A DNA stretch of 64,000 nt from Hymenobacter oligotrophus (GTDB lineage: Bacteria; Bacteroidota; Bacteroidia; Cytophagales; Hymenobacteraceae), in assembly GCF_003574965.1 (NCBI RefSeq), contig NZ_CP032317.1, positions 1,922,001-1,986,000 of the forward strand, in the 5' to 3' direction. The first letter of the stretch is position 1, and each line of letters starts with the position of its first letter. Shown piece after piece: positions 25,206 through 33,582 of this stretch. The notes beneath the pieces are model-generated. The model made no database searches, was not told the DNA's origin, and saw nothing but the letters and a program-made list of their open reading frames with translations. The position numbers and the translations under genes are program-made.

Positions 25206-25254
25206 AGCTTTCAAAAACTCGCCGCTGTTGGTAGGGCAGCGGCGAATTGTAATA

Positions 25255-25262
25255 CAAAAGTA
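25255..25262 (-). promoter_or_regulatory. Promoter of tRNA-Leu (TACTTTTG)
   Basis: Perfect TAnnTTTG on the minus strand, 49 nt before the mature 5' end. A CTTG lies 21 nt further upstream (about 25283-25286), near the expected -33 element. Confidence 0.65.
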
Positions 25263-25346
25263 GAGCAAGCTTGCCGTTGTTGTCAAGCACCTGCCTAAAG
25301 TTTTTTACCCCAACGTTACCTAGGGGCTGATTGTCAGGCACAAATT

Positions 25347-26063
25347 TTATTTGTTTAGCGCACTATCAGCCGCCATAGCCGTGCGCACACGCCGCTTAAT
25401 GGTGTGCTCGAGGCGGTTGAGCAGCGGTATGGCTATCAGCAACCACAGGCCGCCGGCTGCAAACCCAGCCAACACATCGGAAGCGTAGTGCACGCGCAGG
25501 TATACCCGCGTGAGGCCGATAAGCAGGATGAGCACTGCCAAGCCCGCCATCAACAGCCAGCGCCACGTGCGGCTCCGCACGTGGCGCCACGTTACGTAAA
25601 TCAGCAAGCCATAAAACGATGCCGAAATCATGGCGTGCCCACTCGGAAAGCTAAGCCCCGAGGCCGAGGTAAGCGGCAACACGGGCCTAGGTCGGTTGTA
25701 AAAAGTTTTGAGCAGCAGGTTAAGCGTGATGCTGCCCAAGGCCACTACGGGTACCTTAAGCGAATACCACCTGTGCTGCCTTACTACCAAGAAGTACCCA
25801 ATGAGAGCCAGCGCGGCGACAATAATGAAGTTGCGCGAGGCCAGAAAGGTAAAAAACTCGACCCAAGAGCGGTTGTCTTCGCCCAACAAGCGGTGCGACC
25901 ACGCAAACGCCCCCTCATCAAAATCGAGCTGACCATCGCCGAGCACCTGCCGGCCGAGCAACAAAAACAACACCACCCCTACCGTGCCGATCAGCAGAAT
26001 GAGGGCAAACTCGGTGGCAAACAGCGCAGCACCGGCCAGCAGCCGTCGGAGAAAGCCAGTCAT
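25347..26063 (-). CDS. PAP2 superfamily membrane phosphatase (second copy)
   Basis: A 238 aa protein with about six membrane segments and the PAP2 motifs LLKTFYNRPRP, PSGHAM and TRVYLRVHYASDV. It is clearly related to the PAP2 gene at 24363, especially at motif 3 and the following VLAGFAA, so the pair is probably an old tandem duplication with tRNA-Leu in between. Likely substrate is a lipid phosphate of the envelope. The ATG at 26063 was chosen because it starts the first hydrophobic region. Confidence 0.92.
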   Translation of the reverse strand: MTGFLRRLLAGAALFATEFALILLIGTVGVVLFLLLGRQVLGDGQLDFDEGAFAWSHRLLGEDNRSWVEFFTFLASRNFIIVAALALIGYFLVVRQHRWYSLKVPVVALGSITLNLLLKTFYNRPRPVLPLTSASGLSFPSGHAMISASFYGLLIYVTWRHVRSRTWRWLLMAGLAVLILLIGLTRVYLRVHYASDVLAGFAAGGLWLLIAIPLLNRLEHTIKRRVRTAMAADSALNK

Positions 26064-26170
26064 GCAGAGGGAGTGTTGGTGGATGCTGCAAAAACGCAAA
26101 CCGTTGGGCTTAGGATGTGCCTACCTGGTATTGCTTACGTAAGTTGCCGTATTACCAGCCTTGCCGCCCC

Positions 26171-26815
26171 GTGCCCGCTCCCAACTTCGATCGTGTAGCT
26201 CGTTTCTACGACCCGCTGGCGCAGTTGGTGTTTGGCGGCACGCTGCTGCAGGCCCAGCGCCAGGCCTTGGCCGAGGGCCTGCCCGCCGGCGCACCTAGGG
26301 TATTGTTTATTGGCGGCGGCACCGGCCAGGTACTTCCCGATTTAGTTGCGCTACGTCCCATGGCCGAGGTGCTGTACCTCGAGGCATCGGCCAACATGCT
26401 GGCGCAGGCGCAAGCATTGGTGCGCGAGCAGCTCAACAGTGCGGGGCGGCGCATCAGCTTTCGGCACGGCACCGAAACGAGCTTGCGCGCCAACGAGCAG
26501 TTCGACGCCGTAATAGCCTTTTTCCTGTTCGATTTGTTTCCGGAAGCCGAGTTGGCAGCCATGCTAAACCAGCTGCGCCGCCATACCCACGCCGGTACGC
26601 AGTGGCTGGTAGCCGAGTTTGCCCCGCCGAGCCGCTGGTGGCAACGCTGCTTGCACGGGCTGATGTATTTCTTTTTTGGGCTGACCGCCAATGTGCGTGG
26701 GCGCCGCCTGCCCAACATTGCCGCGGCCATGGCTACCCTGGGCTTGGCGCCTAGGTGGCAACGGCACTGGCGCGGCGGTTTGGTGGAGGCTAGCGTGTAC
26801 GGCACACCTGGCTGA
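26171..26815 (+). CDS. Class I SAM-dependent methyltransferase
   Basis: A 214 aa Rossmann-fold methyltransferase: NFDRVARFYDPLAQLVFGG at the N-terminus, SAM motif VLFIGGGTGQVLPDL, acidic strand end VLYLEASANML, and FDAVIAFFLFDLFP as motif IV-like. The layout is UbiE-like, but the substrate cannot be told. The start is probably the GTG at 26171, which begins conserved sequence; an in-frame GTG at 26117 would add 18 residues of poor quality. Followed 64 bp later by the M61 peptidase gene. Confidence 0.85.
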   Translation: MPAPNFDRVARFYDPLAQLVFGGTLLQAQRQALAEGLPAGAPRVLFIGGGTGQVLPDLVALRPMAEVLYLEASANMLAQAQALVREQLNSAGRRISFRHGTETSLRANEQFDAVIAFFLFDLFPEAELAAMLNQLRRHTHAGTQWLVAEFAPPSRWWQRCLHGLMYFFFGLTANVRGRRLPNIAAAMATLGLAPRWQRHWRGGLVEASVYGTPG

Positions 26816-26879
26816 ATGCGCCGGCATATGCAACGTGTGGCGGCGGCGGTGTACATTGGGGCCACTCCTTGCTCCACGT

Positions 26880-28775
26880 ATGCTTCAATTATCAGCTGCC
26901 CGGTTTGTGCTGGGCTTGGGTATGCTTTCGGCTCCGCTAACGGGGGCCGCCCAAAACACCGCAACCCGCACCGCCACCACCGATGCACCGGTGCAGTACA
27001 GCATTCAGTTTCCGAACGCTGTGCACCACGAGGCGCAGGTAGTAGCCACCTTCCAGAAAGTGCCCGCCGGCCGGCCGTTGCAGGTACGCATGGCCCGCTC
27101 CTCGCCGGGGCGCTACGCCCTGCACGAGTTTGCCAAAAACGTGTACAACGTGCGCGCCACCGACGGCCAGGGCAAACCGCTGCCCATTCATCGGCCCGAC
27201 CCTTACGGTTGGGACGTAACGCCCGGCCCCGACGGTACCGTACGGTTCAGCTACACCCTCTACGGCGACCGTACCGATGGCACCTACGCCGGCATCGACG
27301 CCCAGCACGCCCACCTGAACATTCCGGCCACGTTTGCTTACGCCCGCGGGCTGGAGCAGCGCCCGGTATACGTGAACTTTGAGCAACTGCCCGCCGATTG
27401 GAAAGTGGCTACGCAACTGCTGGAGGTAAACGAAAACGGTCAGAAGGTGTCCGGCCGCTACTTTGCGCCGCACCTGCAGTATTTCATGGACTCGCCGACC
27501 TCGCTGGGCGCCCAAAAACTCCGGGCCTGGCAGGTAAACGGGCAGCAAATAGAAATGCAGGTGCTGCACGCCGGCTCCGATGCCGACCTCGACCGCTACG
27601 CCGACCTCACCAAAAACGTGGTGCGCGAAGCCCAAGCCGTGTTTGGCGAGCTACCCACCTTCGATTTTGGCCGCTACACCTTTGTAGCCAACTACCTGCC
27701 CCAAGCCAGCGGCGACGGCATGGAGCACCGCAACTCTACCTCGGTTACCAGCTCGCGCCCCCTGGGTGGCCCCAACATGCTCGATAACCTAGGCACCGTG
27801 TCGCACGAGTTTGTGCACAGCTGGAACGTGGAGCGCATTCGCCCCAACGACCTGGAGCCGTTCGATTTCGACCGCGCCAACATGAGCGACATGCTGTGGT
27901 TTGCGGAGGGCTTTACGCAGTACTATGGCGAGCTGCTGCTGCGCCGCTCGGGCGCTTACACCACCGATGCGCAGTATTGCCAAGAGGCGCTCAACGGCTT
28001 CGTCAACTCCATGCAAGTGCCCGGCGCGCAGCGCTACGGCGCCATTTACATGAGCCAGCAGGCACCGTTTGTGGATGCGGCCAAATCCATCGACCCCACC
28101 AACCGCGGCAACAATTTTCAGTCGTACTACTACGTGGGCGGGGCCAATGCTTTGGCGCTCGACTTGATGCTGCGCCAACGCTTCCGCACCGACCTCGACA
28201 CCTACATGCGCGCGGTGTGGCAGCAGCAAGGCAAACCCCAGAAGAACCACGCCCCCGAGCGGCCCTATGCCGTAGCCGATTTGCAGCGCATTTTGGGCGA
28301 GGTAAGCAAAGACACGGCTTTTGCCGGCCAGTTCTTCCGCCAGCACATTTACAACGCCACCGCGCACGACTACGCCGCCCTGCTCGCCCCCGCTGGCATT
28401 GTGGTGCGGCAGGCTAAGCCCAACGAGCCAACCCTCGACGCCGCTTTCGCCAACGGGCGCTGGGCAATTACTACCAACACCGTTATCGGCTCGCCGCTTT
28501 ACCAAGCCGGCCTCGACCGCGACGACGAACTGTTGAAGCTCGACGGCAAGGCGCTGAAGGACGAAAAGTCGCTGCCCGCTATTCTGAAGAAGCACAAAGT
28601 AGGCGACACGGTGCCGCTGGAGTACCGCTCGCGGGGGCAAGTGCGCACCGTGCAGGTTGTTCTGGCAGCCGACCCGCGGTTGGAGGTAACTCCGGCCGAG
28701 CAAGCAGGCCAGCAGCCCACACCCGAGCAACTGGCTTTCCGGAAGGCCTGGCTGGGCAGCAAAACCCAGCAGTAG
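26880..28775 (+). CDS. M61 family metallopeptidase with C-terminal PDZ domain
   Basis: A 631 aa secreted protein: signal peptide (residues 1-24, ending GAA-QN), beta-rich N-domain, then the gluzincin motif His309-Glu-Phe-Val-His313 in SHEFVHSWNVER with the second Glu in the downstream ML-WFAEGFTQYY segment, and a C-terminal PDZ-like domain (GSPLYQAGLDRDDELLKLDG). M61 enzymes are glycyl aminopeptidases. A weak -7 box (TACATTGG, 26852-26859) lies 20 nt before the ATG. Complete; ends at a bidirectional terminator. Confidence 0.93.
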   Translation: MLQLSAARFVLGLGMLSAPLTGAAQNTATRTATTDAPVQYSIQFPNAVHHEAQVVATFQKVPAGRPLQVRMARSSPGRYALHEFAKNVYNVRATDGQGKPLPIHRPDPYGWDVTPGPDGTVRFSYTLYGDRTDGTYAGIDAQHAHLNIPATFAYARGLEQRPVYVNFEQLPADWKVATQLLEVNENGQKVSGRYFAPHLQYFMDSPTSLGAQKLRAWQVNGQQIEMQVLHAGSDADLDRYADLTKNVVREAQAVFGELPTFDFGRYTFVANYLPQASGDGMEHRNSTSVTSSRPLGGPNMLDNLGTVSHEFVHSWNVERIRPNDLEPFDFDRANMSDMLWFAEGFTQYYGELLLRRSGAYTTDAQYCQEALNGFVNSMQVPGAQRYGAIYMSQQAPFVDAAKSIDPTNRGNNFQSYYYVGGANALALDLMLRQRFRTDLDTYMRAVWQQQGKPQKNHAPERPYAVADLQRILGEVSKDTAFAGQFFRQHIYNATAHDYAALLAPAGIVVRQAKPNEPTLDAAFANGRWAITTNTVIGSPLYQAGLDRDDELLKLDGKALKDEKSLPAILKKHKVGDTVPLEYRSRGQVRTVQVVLAADPRLEVTPAEQAGQQPTPEQLAFRKAWLGSKTQQ

Positions 28776-28780
28776 CAAAA

Positions 28781-28807
28781 ACAGCGCCCGGCTTAGCCGG
28801 GCGCTGT
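28781..28807. terminator. Bidirectional intrinsic terminator
   Basis: Perfect 12-bp arms ACAGCGCCCGGC / GCCGGGCGCTGT with loop TTA. The minus strand has TTTTTG next to it, so it is best as terminator of the cyanophycinase-like gene, but also lies 5 nt past the M61 stop. Confidence 0.85.
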
Positions 28808-28863
28808 TGTATGCCTAGGTACGGCGGAGGCTGCAGCCATTAGGAGCAATTCCAATACGCGCC

Positions 28864-29916
28864 TCAATACGACAACCCAAACGCGCCGCGGTCGGCGTAG
28901 TAGTACTGCCAACTGCCCCCGCTACCGCTGCTCCAGGTGCTCAGGTTAAAGGTATTGCTGCCGGTGCTGTTGCCCGGCACTTTGTATACCCGCACGGCCT
29001 GGCGCGCGCGGTACCAATCGAGCGGCGAGCCGCTGAGGCAACGCTCGGGCGTGTAGCCGCTGCCGTTTTGGCGGCAGAAGAACGCATAGCCGCTCCCGAA
29101 CACCTTGCCGGTGCCGTTGGGCTCGATGCACACGGCCGTTTGCTCATCCACCCCAATGCCTTGCGGCAGCACCCCGTTGTCGGTGCTCATACGCGCCATA
29201 AACGTTATCAGGCGCCCACGCCGGTCGGGGTTGTTGAAGTGGGTATCGGTGATGGTATTCGAGAGGTAGGGGTTCGACAGGAAATCGTTGCGGCCAAGCG
29301 TAAGCTTGCTGTTGTAGGGGTTAGCCAGGGCTTCGCTGCTGGTAATGGTGCCACTGATGGCGGAGAAGTAGTAACTGCCCTGTATGGCACAGCCCGCCGA
29401 CGTACCGCCGATGGGCACCTGCTTGGTGTTGCGCAGGTAATTCAGGGCCGATTCCACGCGGGTGTCCTTCCAAAAGTTCACGTAATTGGCCTGGTCGCCG
29501 CCCGCGATGAACACAGCCTCCGCGCCCCGGATTTTGGCTTCCACTTCGGGGTCGTTGGCGAGGGTCCGAGAGTTAATCAGCAGCGTTTCTACTGAATTAA
29601 CGCCGCCAAGGCCGTAGATGTAGCTGTTGTAGGCGTTGGTGCCGGTGGCGCGCAGCACCAAAAAGTCGCCGCCGCCCGATTTGCTTACCATCCAGCGCAT
29701 GGCTGCATCTACGTCGGTGCCGCCGCCCATGAGTACGGTACCGCCGCTGGTGGTGGTGGTTACGTCGGCGGCGTCGCCCACAAGGCCAAGCGTGCCGGTG
29801 GCGTCCTGCACCAGCGCGGCGGTGGGCCGGGGCGCTATTGTTTCTGCTGGCTGGCCGCAGGCGGCTAGCAATACGAGCATGGCGGCTAACAGCCGCGGCG
29901 TAAAGCGGTGCAACAT
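28864..29916 (-). CDS. Cyanophycinase-like lipoprotein (peptidase S51)
   Basis: A 350 aa protein with lipobox LLAAC (Cys20). The fold matches cyanophycinase/peptidase E: VLMGGGTDVDAAMRW, AVFIAGGDQANYVNFW, and the nucleophile elbow GGTSAGCAI with Ser173. THFNNPDRRGRL and GIGVDEQTAVCIEP are further family motifs. True cyanophycinase releases Asp-Arg dipeptides from cyanophycin; extracellular Bacteroidota forms probably use other Asp-containing peptides. The last ~50 residues (GSNTFNLSTWSSGSGGSW) look like an added small domain. Stands alone. Confidence 0.9.
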   Translation of the reverse strand: MLHRFTPRLLAAMLVLLAACGQPAETIAPRPTAALVQDATGTLGLVGDAADVTTTTSGGTVLMGGGTDVDAAMRWMVSKSGGGDFLVLRATGTNAYNSYIYGLGGVNSVETLLINSRTLANDPEVEAKIRGAEAVFIAGGDQANYVNFWKDTRVESALNYLRNTKQVPIGGTSAGCAIQGSYYFSAISGTITSSEALANPYNSKLTLGRNDFLSNPYLSNTITDTHFNNPDRRGRLITFMARMSTDNGVLPQGIGVDEQTAVCIEPNGTGKVFGSGYAFFCRQNGSGYTPERCLSGSPLDWYRARQAVRVYKVPGNSTGSNTFNLSTWSSGSGGSWQYYYADRGAFGLSY

Positions 29917-30059
29917 AGAACAGGGTTTTGGTTAACGGAAAAAGAACGAAGCTCCCGGGCAGCAAGGCTGTAAGCTGAGCCGGGACATTACTCCCTACTC
30001 CCCGCGTGGCCCGGTGGTTGCCCGCAACGCCTTTGCTCTCGGCACGTTATAATTTTTCC

Positions 30060-31307
30060 ATGCCCCGCTCCGACCACCGTCTCCGCCTTATCTACGCCAT
30101 TATCCTCATCGATGTGGTAGCCGGTGCGGCCCTAGGTCCGGTAATGCCCGAGTTTGTGCGGGGGCTGCCACGGCCGCAGTTGTGGCTGTCGTTGGGCGTT
30201 GGGTTGTTCCTGGGCATTCAGCTGTTTTCGGCGCCGCTGCTCGGTAAGCTTTCCGATGGGTACGGCAGGCGACCCGTGCTGATTTTGTCGGCCATTGGTA
30301 CGCTGGCGGCCAACTGCCTGCTGTGGCCGGTGCGGGCGGGCTTGTACTTTGCCAACCGCGTGTCGGATGGGCTTACCAACGGCATGTACGCCACCATCCG
30401 CTCGGCCATTACCGACCTCTCCCCGCCCGAGCGTCTCTTCCGCAACCTAGGGTTCGAAGGCGCCATTGTGTCGTTGGGCTTCGTGCTAGGTCCCATGGCC
30501 TCGGGGCTGCTGCTGACGACGTTTGATGTGGAGCCCGCGCGGCAAGTGCAGGTAGTGGTGGGCTTGGGCATTGGGCTAGCCCTGCTAAACGTGGGTTTGA
30601 GCTGCATTTTGCGCGAGCCGCACCCGCAGCACACCGGCGTAAGCCGCAGCGCCCTAGGTGCCGCCGTGGCCGAGGCCCTGCACTTGCCTTCACTTTGGCA
30701 CCGCCTCAAGGCCAAAAACCAATTGCACCCCGGCTTGCTGCAGCTGGTAGCTACGCAGGCTTTGTTCACGCTGAGCATCGGCTGCTACTACTACTTTGTG
30801 CCCTACATCAGTTTGGGCGAGCTGCGCATGGATGCCCGCGCCATTTCGTACTTCTTCATGTTTTTCGGGGCGCTCAGCATTGCCATCAACTACGGCTTTT
30901 TCGGGCTGGTTGCCGACCGCATCAACCAGCGGCGGGCCGTACAATGGTTTGCTACCCTAGGTGTGCCGGTGCTGCTGGCCTACGGGTTGGTGGGCAGTTC
31001 GCGGCTGGCCTTGTACAGCATCGTGGTGTTCGACTGCCTCACTCTTTCCCTTATTCAGGGCTTACTCGAGGGCCTGATTGCCCGGCGCACCACCTCCGCC
31101 GACCGCGGCGAAATATTCGGCCTCAACCAAGCCGTGCAAGGCTTGGCCAGCTTTGCCTCTACTTTGGTGTTTGCCGCACTTTCGGCCTTCGATCTGCGCT
31201 TGCCGTGGTTGTGGTTTGCGCTGTGCCTGGCGGGCGTAGCCTGGCTGATGAGCCGGCACGTCAACACCCCCGAACCTGATCCGGAGCCCGCCAACGCCCT
31301 CAGCTGA
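30060..31307 (+). CDS. MFS transporter (TetA/tetracycline-efflux-like)
   Basis: A 415 aa protein with about 12 membrane segments. The motif after TM2, GKLSDGYGRRPVLI, is the MFS motif A; the N-terminus LIYAIILIDVVAGAALGPVMP and the motif C-like GFVLGPMASGLLL place it near the drug:H+ antiporter DHA1 group such as TetA. Substrate unknown. The ATG at 30060 follows TATAATTT with 4 nt between, another candidate short-leader start. Ends at an imperfect hairpin. Confidence 0.88.
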   Translation: MPRSDHRLRLIYAIILIDVVAGAALGPVMPEFVRGLPRPQLWLSLGVGLFLGIQLFSAPLLGKLSDGYGRRPVLILSAIGTLAANCLLWPVRAGLYFANRVSDGLTNGMYATIRSAITDLSPPERLFRNLGFEGAIVSLGFVLGPMASGLLLTTFDVEPARQVQVVVGLGIGLALLNVGLSCILREPHPQHTGVSRSALGAAVAEALHLPSLWHRLKAKNQLHPGLLQLVATQALFTLSIGCYYYFVPYISLGELRMDARAISYFFMFFGALSIAINYGFFGLVADRINQRRAVQWFATLGVPVLLAYGLVGSSRLALYSIVVFDCLTLSLIQGLLEGLIARRTTSADRGEIFGLNQAVQGLASFASTLVFAALSAFDLRLPWLWFALCLAGVAWLMSRHVNTPEPDPEPANALS

Positions 31308-31320
31308 TTGTTATCAAACA

Positions 31321-31361
31321 GCAACCCCGGCTAGTGCCTTGCACCAGCCGGCGTTGCTTTA
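31321..31361 (+). terminator. Intrinsic terminator of the MFS gene
   Basis: Arms GCAACCCCGGCTAGTGC / GCACCAGCCGGCGTTGC pair at 15 of 17 positions, followed by TTTATTA. Confidence 0.65.
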
Positions 31362-31389
31362 TTAGCGAGTTTAGCGCGTTCGGCCTCGC

Positions 31390-32124
31390 TTAAATAGAAA
31401 TGCCCGTGAAGCTCAGCAAGCTCAGGAACAGGCACAGCAAATTGAAGTACAAGCCAAAGGCGCTGCGCACCGCTACTTTGCGGTCGGTGTTTTCGTCGCC
31501 CAAACCAATAAAGGTTTTGTTCTTTAGCTTGTGCGCATCGTAAGCTATCAGGGGCACAAACAACAGCACGCCGGCAAAGCTGCTCAGGCCTGCGGCGTAG
31601 GTGCTTGGCCACAGCAAGTTGGTACCTGCCGCTAAGCCCAATGCAACCAGCAGCACCAGCAGCGTACTTGCCCAATTACTCATCCGAACGCGGGCAAAGT
31701 AGCCGTACAGCATCATGGCGCCCGCGGCAGCCGAAGCCAGGAAGAAGGTTTTGCCCAACGAATACGCCGAGTACTCCCGAAACACCACGCCCAAAGCCAA
31801 GCCACCAGCCAACACGCAAGCCGCAAAAGCGGTTACCACCGCAACGGAATTTCGGTTGGCCGACCGGCGCGCTACCACCAACCCTGCTATGAACAACACC
31901 GCTACCACCACCACAAACACCCAGGCCGTGCCAAACAACAACACCTGCAACTCGGGCGAGGCAGCCACCACCATGGCCAAACCGCCCGATAAGGCGAGGG
32001 CGCCGGTTAGCCAGCCAAGTACCTGCGTCATGAAGTAAGCTTGCAAATCGGCTACTTGCTCGGCCGTTAGGGTTGCTAGTGCGGGTTGTAGCTCCTGACC
32101 TTCTTGGGGTACAATTTCTTGCAT
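31390..32124 (-). CDS. Bax inhibitor-1/YccA family membrane protein
   Basis: A 244 aa protein with seven hydrophobic segments and the BI-1 end motif LIAYDAHKLKNK. Family members (BsYetJ, YccA) conduct Ca2+ or modulate FtsH. The N-terminal ~40 residues are cytoplasmic (QPALATLTAEQVADLQAYF). The ATG at 32124 begins conserved sequence. Alone on the minus strand, divergent from the NAPE-PLD-like gene. Confidence 0.9.
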   Translation of the reverse strand: MQEIVPQEGQELQPALATLTAEQVADLQAYFMTQVLGWLTGALALSGGLAMVVAASPELQVLLFGTAWVFVVVVAVLFIAGLVVARRSANRNSVAVVTAFAACVLAGGLALGVVFREYSAYSLGKTFFLASAAAGAMMLYGYFARVRMSNWASTLLVLLVALGLAAGTNLLWPSTYAAGLSSFAGVLLFVPLIAYDAHKLKNKTFIGLGDENTDRKVAVRSAFGLYFNLLCLFLSLLSFTGISI

Positions 32125-32256
32125 ACGCAGCGGCGGAATGGCAACAGTTAAAGCGGTTGGCAAGCAATACTGATCCTAAAGTAGTTGATTGCACAGCACG
32201 TTATATGCACTTTTCAGTGTATTGCATAATTTTCTTACTTAAACCATAATTTTTGC

Positions 32257-33285
32257 ATGCCTACAAGTCGTCGCGTCCGCAACGAGAAGCTGCGTATCGT
32301 GCGCCCCCGCTACGAGGGCAACCTGATGATCGGGCGCGCGTTCACCAACGCCAACGAGGAGCTGTACGAACCAACGTTTTCGAACGTGTTGCGCTGGAAG
32401 CTGCTGACCAAAAACCCGCAGGCCGAGGAAAAGAAACGCGACACCTGGGCGCCCGCCGTGCAGCCTTGCGCCGATGTAATAAGCCAGCGCCGCCCCGATA
32501 CACTCGTGTGGCTGGGCCACGCCTCGTTTTGGTTGTGCTGGAATGGCCTCACGTTTCTGTTCGATCCGGTGTTGTTCGATTTACCGCTCATCAAGCGCCG
32601 CCACCCGCTGCCTTGCGCCCCCACCGACCTTACCGGCATCGATTACCTGCTGCTTTCGCACGGCCACCGCGACCACCTCGACGATGGCTCCATTCGGCTG
32701 TTGGCGCGGCAGAACCCCAAAATGCAAGTGCTCGGCCCGCTCGGCGCGGCCAAGTTGCTCAAGCGCACCGCCGGCACGCTGCCCCCCACGCAAGAGGCCG
32801 GCTGGTGGCAGCAGTTCGACCTAGGGCCCGCGGCGCCCATCGAGGTGTTTTACTTGCCGGCTGCGCACTGGCACCGCCGCGGCATCGGCGACCTGAACAC
32901 CGTGCTGTGGGGCTCATTTTTGCTGCGCGAAGCGGCCACGGGCCGCACGCTGTACTTCGGCGGCGACTCGGCCGAGGGCCCGCACTTTTACCAAATCGAG
33001 GAGCAGTTTGGGCCCCTGGATATTGTGTTGCTGCCAATTGGGGCTTACAAACCGGCTTTCATGATGAGCCGCTCGCACATGAACCCTCACGAAGCGGCCA
33101 AAGTGTGCAACCAGCTCCGGGCCGGCCACCTCATCCCCATGCACTACGGCACCTACGACCTCTCCGACGAGCCCGCATCGGAGCCGCTGCGCTTGCTCGA
33201 GCAGATAGTAGGCGAAGGTTGGCTGAATGCCCAGCTGCACGCGCCGGCCGTAGGCGAGCCGCTTGCTATTGCCGGCATGGAGTAG
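32257..33285 (+). CDS. NAPE-PLD-like MBL-fold hydrolase
   Basis: A 342 aa metallo-beta-lactamase fold protein: VWLGHASFWLCWNG, metal site SHGHRDHLD (His135, His137, Asp139, His140), LPAAHWHRRG, YFGGDSAEG and PMHYGTYDLSDEP, all in the order of the NAPE-hydrolysing phospholipase D and UlaG-like group. No signal peptide, so cytoplasmic. Probable substrate is a phospholipid or another phosphodiester. TAATTTTTG just before the ATG could be its -7 box. Stands alone. Confidence 0.88.
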   Translation: MPTSRRVRNEKLRIVRPRYEGNLMIGRAFTNANEELYEPTFSNVLRWKLLTKNPQAEEKKRDTWAPAVQPCADVISQRRPDTLVWLGHASFWLCWNGLTFLFDPVLFDLPLIKRRHPLPCAPTDLTGIDYLLLSHGHRDHLDDGSIRLLARQNPKMQVLGPLGAAKLLKRTAGTLPPTQEAGWWQQFDLGPAAPIEVFYLPAAHWHRRGIGDLNTVLWGSFLLREAATGRTLYFGGDSAEGPHFYQIEEQFGPLDIVLLPIGAYKPAFMMSRSHMNPHEAAKVCNQLRAGHLIPMHYGTYDLSDEPASEPLRLLEQIVGEGWLNAQLHAPAVGEPLAIAGME

Positions 33286-33478
33286 CTGCCCGTGCCGTTT
33301 GTCGCAACCTGCACCTAGGGCGCCCGTGCCAACCGCCCCAGCCACGCGCCGGCGGCGCAGCCGTGGCGCAAAGCGCCGGCCGCAGAGCGCAGCGCCCCAA
33401 CCCGCCCCGGCCCGGCCATTGCCTGCCGCATCCCAGAGCCAGACAAAATACCTAGGGCCCAATGCCTTAGCCAACTTC

Positions 33479-33514
33479 AAGCCCCGGCCGCTCGCGCGGT
33501 TGGGGCTTTTGTTT
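33479..33514 (+). terminator. Intrinsic terminator
   Basis: Stem AAGCCCC / GGGGCTT with an inner CCGC / GCGG pair, followed by TTTGTTT. It would end any long transcript of the NAPE-PLD-like gene. Confidence 0.7.
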
Positions 33515-33556
33515 GAGCACCCGCCACCGACACCGGGCGCACATTCGCCGGAGCGT

Positions 33557-33564
33557 TATCTTTA
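33557..33564 (+). promoter_or_regulatory. -7 box TATCTTTA upstream of the symporter
   Basis: Seven of eight matches to TAnnTTTG, 18 nt before the ATG at 33583. Confidence 0.55.
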
Positions 33565-33582
33565 CAACCTACTTTCCCGCCT

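Larger units (their letters stand above)
33286..33582. other. GC-rich gene-free stretch
   Basis: About 300 bases, very GC-rich (CCGGCG-type runs, 33330-33420) with two CCTAGG hexamers at 33315 and 33451. No gene seen. The end holds a terminator (33479) and the promoter of the next gene (33557). Confidence 0.6.

Noticed and set aside
28820-28863. Riboswitch or attenuator in the gap before the cyanophycinase-like gene end
   Set aside because: The gap is downstream of the gene, and only an ordinary terminator hairpin is visible.
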